DNA of 64,000 bases from Anisakis pegreffii (Eukaryota > Nematoda > Chromadorea > Rhabditida > Anisakidae): contig JAPYMA010000790.1 of assembly GCA_035041965.1 (NCBI GenBank), positions 1 to 64,000 of the forward strand. The letters run 5' to 3'. Shown here in pieces: positions 57,401-64,000 of the stretch. How positions within the stretch are numbered: position 1 is the first letter of the stretch; each line of letters opens with the position of its first letter. Both the position numbers and the translations under genes were made by a program. Below the pieces are notes generated by a model. The model was not told where the DNA came from. It searched no databases and saw only the letters and a program-made list of their open reading frames with translations.

Positions 57401-60400
57401 CGGCCAAGGTGCGTCAAAGTCAACGATGTTTAGTGCTGGTGAACTGACACCATTATCTTTCAATCAATCCGAATTCGATGAAACACTTCGAAAGTTTGTT
57501 TCATTGCTGATTTATAATTCACTGCTCAAAATCAAAACAATCGGCATCCGGACGCTGCTTTGTTATTATTAGACCTTATCATTGAGTTAGCATTGATTTT
57601 ATATATACAGCAGTAGAAACCAACGATGCCGAGGCTACGGAGCCGAAAAAAAAATTGGCTTTCGCAAGAAAATAGTAGCATTTAGTAGCCGGAGCTAAGA
57701 TCGGCTGGAGAGTTCCTTTCTAAATCCGGATTGTTGCGAAACTGGGACGAAGCGAAACAAATTTCGGAGCTGGAGCAAAATTTTTGGTAACGTGGAACAA
57801 ACCGTTCTAACGTTTTCTTGAAAATGAAATTGATTGGATTACATTATGTAGAATTTGATGGTGTAACTCGCATATTTTTGTTATATTGTATTTATTAAAG
57901 ACTGTTCACGAATGTTTCGAATGGATGTGAAAATCGTTTATTGGATTCGGATGTATCGTCGATGGTCGATATGATGAACTTAAGAAATACGTTTCAGTTG
58001 GGCATTTCAATGGGATGTTCTCATTATGATCGAAATATCTCTATGGTTGCATTATCTGCTGTATTACAGGTTAGTGTTCATTTTTAATACCATTAGTGAC
58101 AAAAATATTGCTATTATTATCAGTATTATTATTGGCACTATTGTTTATTATATATCATCAATATCACGAATAATTGTGTGACATTATTTCTATTGCTGAT
58201 TCGAAGAGTATAGTATTGAAATTGTTGAATTTATTGAAATGAATTATTCATGTCTCAATATGAAAATTTTTAGACAATTGTAAGCATATATGCTGATCGG
58301 AAAGATCGCGTTAATGAATATTCAGTAGTGCCATCGGCAAATCCAACTGATCACTTTTTACCTTCTGAAGTGATAATGGCAACAAGTGCTGGACTAGAAC
58401 GCATTCAACAAATGCATTGTGCTGAAACAATCAGTATTACTGATGGATTAAATGCACTTCTATTCGGACCGTCATTCAGATCACATACATTGATTATTGC
58501 TGTTGAACAAGTTGGTACTATATTTTATTCGTTCATTTTATCCAACAGTAATGTCACACTCATCTATTTTCAGAAAACGGAAACTCTTGTGTATGAGTTG
58601 GCGTCACGTTTATGCGATGCATCTTCGCAACAGACGACGAATATGAACATTAATTTTAGCGATACGCCGCAATACGACGACGATAATAATAATAAGATAT
58701 TGTCACCTCTAAAAGCTGTATTGCGTTCATCAACATTAGTATTAATCCCAGAAATTCCACATACGCAATTGAATTGTCATGATTATTCGTCAGTCGTACC
58801 ATTTGAACCACTAATAACCAAAATTGTTCAACATTTTCCATTAATCGATTACGTTATATTTGCGGCAAGTGGCGGTTTAAAAGTGCGTTACATAAACGGT
58901 AATTCGACTGGTCTTGCGAAGCAGTTTGCCACTGAATATGCACAAAAGCATTATTTAATGAATGTCGATAAACCTGAAATGTGCTCGTTAGTTTTTTGAA
59001 GTGTTCTTTGTTATCATTTATCGTTGTTCTTGTATTTGTGTTGGCATCATTAATGGGCACGGTTCAACTCCTCTTCATAGCGATGAACGTAGTTGTACGA
59101 TGGTGGAGAGTCGTTTACTTCAGATAAGGACGTAGTAACGGAGAATTGTAGAATGCAGATCCACATGATGCATGTCATTTTAACTTTTAAAAATTACTTT
59201 TATATAGTAATGCGGAGTCATCACGTGCCACAGTAGCAGAACTAAAATGGGATAAGCATTCATGGCCTAATTCATATAACACACTTGATGGATTATTGGT
59301 ACAAACAGCGTGTTGTTATGAAGAACGTGGCTCTGGACATCTCTATGATGAAAATATAGATTCAATCGTTGCCGTTCTCAGATTGGTATTCATTCTTACT
59401 GATTACTTTTATTTAGTTTTTACGTTCTTTCCTACCTTTTTCTGATTTTTATATTCCAGCGCTTTGCTATGTTTCATTCCTCTATTCTGTCTATTTATAG
59501 AAAACGCAAGGTGTTGCTGGACATATATTGACGACCTCATTAATCGTTAACAGAAACTCATTAGATAAAAGTTTAACGGCATCCGTTAGCATAAATGATA
59601 GTACAAATGTTAATATAACTTTGAATAATGGGTATTACTTCATTTGGTTACCGCAAGGAACGCATCAGCTCTCATTTATGATTCAAGGATATATGAAGAC
59701 ATCATTCACTGTTAAGGTTACTTTTATGAGCTGTTTATTATCATTATTTTTCTTCTTTATGTTTCGTATGTTCATTATCTTTGTTTCAAGTAGTTCTCAT
59801 TTTTTGTTGGTGTTATTGATTCAGTTTTCTGAGACATTTTATACAAGAAAAATGTTTTAAAACGTTCAGCTGAATTAGCACTTTCTGCATAACTAAAAGT
59901 GCAAACCTAGATTAGCTTTTTTTAACTGAGGGGTAACAATACTTAAAATGTGCCATGACACCATGAATTCGGCAGCAGGAGTCATTTTAAAAAAAATGAG
60001 TGTGCTCGAAATTGAATGTAGATTTAGAAACGTCTTCAGAGTTGAAAATCTTTTCGCAAAGAATCGACGATAAGTTGCGTACAGAAACCGCTTTGATTGT
60101 TCTTTTATTTCTTATCGTCACCAGCACTGTTGCCTTCCACATCAGCGTACTGTAGCAACAATAATTGCTCAATCAGCAAAGTCTAGCAAGCAAGCAAGCA
60201 TTATTCAGTAATATTGCCAAAAAAGTCTCGAAATATCGGCCACCCATGAAGTGAGGTGTGATACCTGATTTGTGCTTATTACGACACAAGAACACTCGAT
60301 CATCTTAAAATATAATATATCACGATATTTGTTCTACATTATTTAATGGTATAGTTTATATTACATGATTTATTCAGACATATACCGTTTTATAGGTGAA

Positions 60401-60922
60401 TCAATTCTCTCAAACACTTCGTAATATTCGATTATCGAAACCATTCAAAGTGTCATCTCTGTTCACTTCGTCAAATATCGTCGTCACTTTGATCGCATTC
60501 GTTGTGATGGCTGCTGTCTTTGTGAGTTTTTCAATTTCGTTTCTCAGTTTTGAAATCATTTCATTCATATTCTTATCACCACTACCATTATGGCACCTGT
60601 ATCATTATCATCATTAAGAAAACTTTCACTCGCGCTGTGCCACTAATATTTATAAGAGTAATATTATAATTATCATTCCGAGCATTATTGTTGTCACTGT
60701 TGTTTTCGTATGTAATGAATGCATGTTCGAGATGTATTCATTCATTTTTAGGTGTGCATTTATGAGCTATTTTGCAATCGTGGCGTGAATGGCGGTCGTC
60801 CATGGGAGGATGGTTTTGAGCGTTTGCCATTGAATGAAGTGGATAGTGATAATAGTTGGGATGATGAGAATGAAGCGTTCACTGATGTTGACAATGAACG
60901 GCGAACAAAGCAGATTTTGTAA
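54408..60922 (+). CDS. CPD: Carboxypeptidase D-like transmembrane metallocarboxypeptidase
   Basis: Seventeen exons give 1079 aa: 54408-54640, 54716-54944, 55026-55193, 55262-55424, 55674-55818, 56083-56309, 56441-56574, 56662-56770, 57094-57296, 57369-57493, 57901-58069, 58274-58510, 58574-58980, 59208-59385, 59501-59716, 60396-60521, 60752-60922. A signal peptide is followed by an active M14 domain. Zn ligands are His151 and Glu154 ('MHGNE') and His263 ('ANLHGG'). Substrate and catalytic residues include 'DLNRNF', Tyr345 ('DWQY') and Glu356 ('TIEMGC'). A transthyretin-like subdomain ('[20 protein letters not shown]') follows. A second carboxypeptidase-like domain lacks HxxE and is probably inert, then comes a second transthyretin-like unit. 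The membrane segment (~1008-1027) leads into a 50-residue tail with 'DGFERL', like the FxxL retrieval motif of vertebrate CPD, and acidic clusters. The family trims C-terminal Arg/Lys in the trans-Golgi. The ATG at 54408 is chosen for the signal peptide; 54363 is also in frame. Confidence 0.93.
57600..57800. repeat. GC-richer CGGAGC-word island in carboxypeptidase intron
   Basis: CGGAGCCGA, GCCGGAGCTAAG, CGGAGCTGGAGC and CGGCTGGAG words cluster here inside an AT-rich intron. The composition and the ragged words suggest an inserted repeat, but no ends were found. Confidence 0.35.
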
Positions 60923-62930
60923 TGGTTGTTTATTTATTTGCCAACTGCAATTTCTTATGACAATTACGCATCAGTTATGCACTTGAATACATCGAATCAC
61001 CAAAATACTGTTATTATCGTTTCTTTGGTCCTGTTTATCCACTAATGCATTCGTTTTATTAATTTATCTGTTCGCAGATTCAGTGACGGTCGTTAGAATG
61101 TTTTAAAATGATGCTAATTTAACGGGTTAACCCTCATATGTTGTACCTTTCTGGAACTTCAGATTTTTATATCATATTTACTCTTACTTACCTGTATACA
61201 ATCCGTTCGTTTTTGTTCTAAACACAATTGTTGATTCAGTTCCAAAATTCCATACGGTTCAACACTTCTTTATTAGACCATAACTAGCGCATCGTAAATT
61301 TCGCTTAAAAAGTGTCGTGAAAAATTAATGTTGAGTCTCGAAATTTGTTCCCTTTAATTTAAAAATCCAGCCTATTGTATCGTTAATCTGAGGTGTTTTT
61401 GAATAGTATAAAATGAAAATTCAAAAGAAAAATTGATAGTTGAGTGAAAATGATCATAATTTTAAACGTTGATAGTTTTTTGAGTGAAAAAAATTATCAC
61501 AGTTTCATTTATTCCAGTAAATTTTGTGCCACAACATCGACTCAATCTACCACAGATCTAACTCTCATTGTTTTTCTCACCTCGCAGTCGATTGTGATCG
61601 TAAATAACCTCCTTTTCTAGGCCGCCACGAGTTTCACTGTTTTGCTTAAATTCTGAAGTCTATTTGTTGTGAATGCAACTGTTCACTTATGTTATTTGAC
61701 TAAATTTATTTGACATCGAATATTGCGCAATGATGTATCATATCACTGTTATACCGCTTCATAATTGTACCAATGCTGTTGCATAATTGATTCATTTTAT
61801 TCCGTAAAATCTCTTCTGCACATCACACTAATACTCATTTTTCTTTCACAATTGATCAAGCTATTTATTGTTCACTTCATATTGTGATTATTCTTTATGT
61901 GATCATCAACCATTGTTTCACTTACTTCTTCATGAATTTCACTTTGTTAATTTATTATCGTTCTAGTTTTTCATTGTTGTTTATGCTCATGAATGTTTGA
62001 ATATTACTGTTGAAAATTGTTATTATTGTTTTTTGATTATTGTTCATTTTTTGTTGCTCTTTTTCAATTCATTCACTTATTCTTGAATCTGATTGTGTCT
62101 TATGCAAGGAAAATATTTTTCATTTTCTAATTCATCTTTCAATTTGTAAGCTGAATTTTGGTGCACAATTGTCTCGTGAAAATTTATTGTTTTGTGTTCT
62201 TCCTATTTATTGACTGTCGAAGAATTTGCTACCTAACTATTTCATCGAAATCTGTGCCAGTTTTTTGAGCTAATTTTTGAAAGTATATCCTATTTATGCA
62301 GTCTATTGATTTTCGTGTTATACAAATGACTGTGATCACGTCTATTGGTCTTTTAACAGTTTTTATGTGTAAGTTAATATAAGTTAACATTCAGTGTGCT
62401 TTGTATAAATTGGTTGCGGTCATTGCGTTCTTTTCTTTTCATAAATTAATCGTTAAAAGTCCTTCATTGGAACAACCGAAACTTTTCGAAATTAGTTCAT
62501 CTTAAAATTGATATATTTATGATGCACACGATTTTTTAATTGACGTGAAAAAGTTTGAGTCCATTCAGATTTCAGTTAGTGAGATTTTTTGTTGCGCAAA
62601 TCGAATTATTCACTCCCATCGTATAGTACATATAAGAAGCGCATCAAATTTTTCTTGGTTAACGCCGAATCTAATTTCACCACATTCGTTGATTGAAGGT
62701 AGCTGTGACAACTGGCCACATTGGTGTTGATTTTCAAGAATTATTGATAATATTATAGTAATAACGATAGAAATAATAGTTGCAATGGTAATTTATATCA
62801 TTAATACAACTCTTACTCCACGATGTGTGATTTACAGTCAGTTTTTGCTGTAATCGATCATCGTTTTCAAATCAGTTCATGTAAAATGTGCGTCAGGAAT
62901 GTCGCTATAAAAATGTGATATTTTTATGTA
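60923..62930. other. Carboxypeptidase 3' flank, no gene seen
   Basis: AT-rich sequence without a recognisable gene or repeat. Confidence 0.5.
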
Positions 62931-63163
62931 TTAGGTCCAGCAGAAAGTTCTTGGCCAGTTATCAGGCCCTACTAAAACTTGAAGTCCGTCGATTTTTTGA
63001 TTCCGGGGATCCATGTTCTTATGATACAAAGACGAATGCTCTGGTTTCCCGTTGGCAGCGTTGTGTAGAGGCGAACGGTTTTTATTTTGAATAAACATGT
63101 TGATTTTGAGCCGAGTTATGAAATTTTGGGTCTAATTAACCAGGGACTTTCTGCTAGATCTAA
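62931..63163 (+). mobile_element. Internally deleted mariner element (233 bp)
   Basis: The left end TTAGGTCCAGCAGAAAGT and the right end (complement TTAGATCTAGCAGAAAGT) form ~27-bp terminal inverted repeats, each flanked by TA (62929-62930 and 63164-63165), the mariner target site. Inside, the plus strand keeps the C-terminal transposase segment in one frame: 'LEVRRFFDSGDPCSYDT', then 'ALVSRWQRCVEANGFYFE' and a stop. This resembles the mariner C-terminus (x-RW-x-x-C-x-x-x-x-G-x-Y-x-E). The DNA-binding and DD34D catalytic parts are gone. Confidence 0.8.
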
Positions 63164-63165
63164 TA

Positions 63166-64000
63166 GAATGACTGCCGAAAATGAGTATGAATTGTTTGTT
63201 TTTAAAGAATTTTCGTTTATGTTTTCGCTCTTAATTGAATGCAAGTGCTCATAATGAGACCGTGAAACACTGCAATCATTCCAGTAATTCATCAGATGAT
63301 TGCAAAACATTCGTTTCCCCTCTGCATCACCTATTTAAGCTATTGATTCGCATGGTTATTCAGTTAATGGTGCTGTGGTGGAGGGATGCAATTTAATCAC
63401 TTGTTCATTCCAGTTAATTGATCTTACATATCGACAACTCTCTATTATCAGTTTTTTAAAACCTTCTTTTGACAATAAACGAATCCATGAAATTCTCTGC
63501 TTGTGGTTTCAAGAGATCATTCATCTCAATTTTGCGCTTCATTCCTTTTGCAAGTGTCTGTCGCTCGGTTATCTTGTAATTCACTTATTGCTTAAAATAA
63601 CGCATCATGAGAGTGGCAGTGCAGTTATCGAAGAATCAGTGATCAATTTAACACAATGAATGATATTTTGCAATATCAATAAGTAAGCTTATATCACCTA
63701 CTTACTGATACACAAAATGTCACTGTATTAAACTGATCTACGATATACTAATCAATTAGTCAGTCTGGATGATTTCCAATAAACTAATTAATGAAGTCAC
63801 TATCTTCATGATCGTGAAACATTTGGCATTGTGTTGAGATGACTAGCGATAGACATTGTTATCAACTGATTGCATCAATAGTATATTCGAATGTGATTCG
63901 TTTTACACAACGTTTGACCGTATTTGGTTTTAAAATTAGAGTCGGATGAAGCTGAGACTCAGACTCGAACTCTCGAACGTTCATGAGGAAGAAGCGATCG
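63166..64000. other. Right edge, no gene seen
   Basis: A 94-codon open stretch (63375-63659) is hydrophobic and unassigned. It has no supporting splice or family signal. Confidence 0.4.

Noticed and set aside
31633..60922. Operon of unc-11, AGA, LTV1 and CPD
   Set aside because: All are on the plus strand, but the gaps are 2-3 kb, far longer than the ~100 bp typical of nematode operons, and no shared function is evident.

Overview
The window is AT-rich, intron-dense animal DNA, most likely from a nematode. The clathrin adaptor gene reads very close to UNC-11. The half-ABC transporter is of the HAF-4/HAF-9 type. Introns have GT..TTTTCAG-style borders, and an Env-bearing LTR retroelement of a kind known from nematodes occupies the left edge. 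I favour a clade III (spirurine/ascaridid) nematode, but that is inference. No bacterial features, operons with close spacing, rRNA or CRISPR arrays are visible.

Layout. 1-~3700 (minus): 5' part of an LTR retroelement whose single open frame runs from Gag into an Env-like glycoprotein with no pol; its Env end and 3' LTR lie outside the window. 5224-12986 (+): complete 18-exon TAP-like (ABCB9) transporter, 821 aa. 15414-19763 (-): complete 10-exon ENPP-type ectophosphodiesterase, 563 aa, convergent with the transporter. ~21190-22930: repeat element with inverted unit copies around an OTU-like protease fragment. 24180-24545: foldback hairpins. 25633-26494 (+): complete UBE2W-type ubiquitin-conjugating enzyme, 153 aa. 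31633-41309 (+): unc-11/PICALM/AP180, 18 exons, 909 aa, with a 1250-bp palindromic DNA transposon in an intron. 44099-47444 (+): aspartylglucosaminidase, 8 exons, 360 aa. ~48860-49370: second copy of the 21-23 kb repeat. 49907(?)-52359 (+): LTV1 ribosome-biogenesis factor. 54408-60922 (+): carboxypeptidase D-like enzyme, 17 exons, 1079 aa. 62931-63163: internally deleted mariner.

For the ABC, ENPP, UBE2W, unc-11, AGA and carboxypeptidase genes, exon phases close exactly into one open frame from ATG to stop, which is the main support for the models. The genes do not form one pathway, although several belong to the secretory/endolysosomal system: a lysosomal-type peptide transporter, a lysosomal glycoasparaginase, a clathrin adaptor, and a trans-Golgi carboxypeptidase with a retrieval-like tail. 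I read this as coincidence rather than a cluster. The most unusual items are the pol-less Gag-Env frame, the palindromic transposon whose arms each carry a tRNA-like Pol III unit, and the OTU-bearing repeat.
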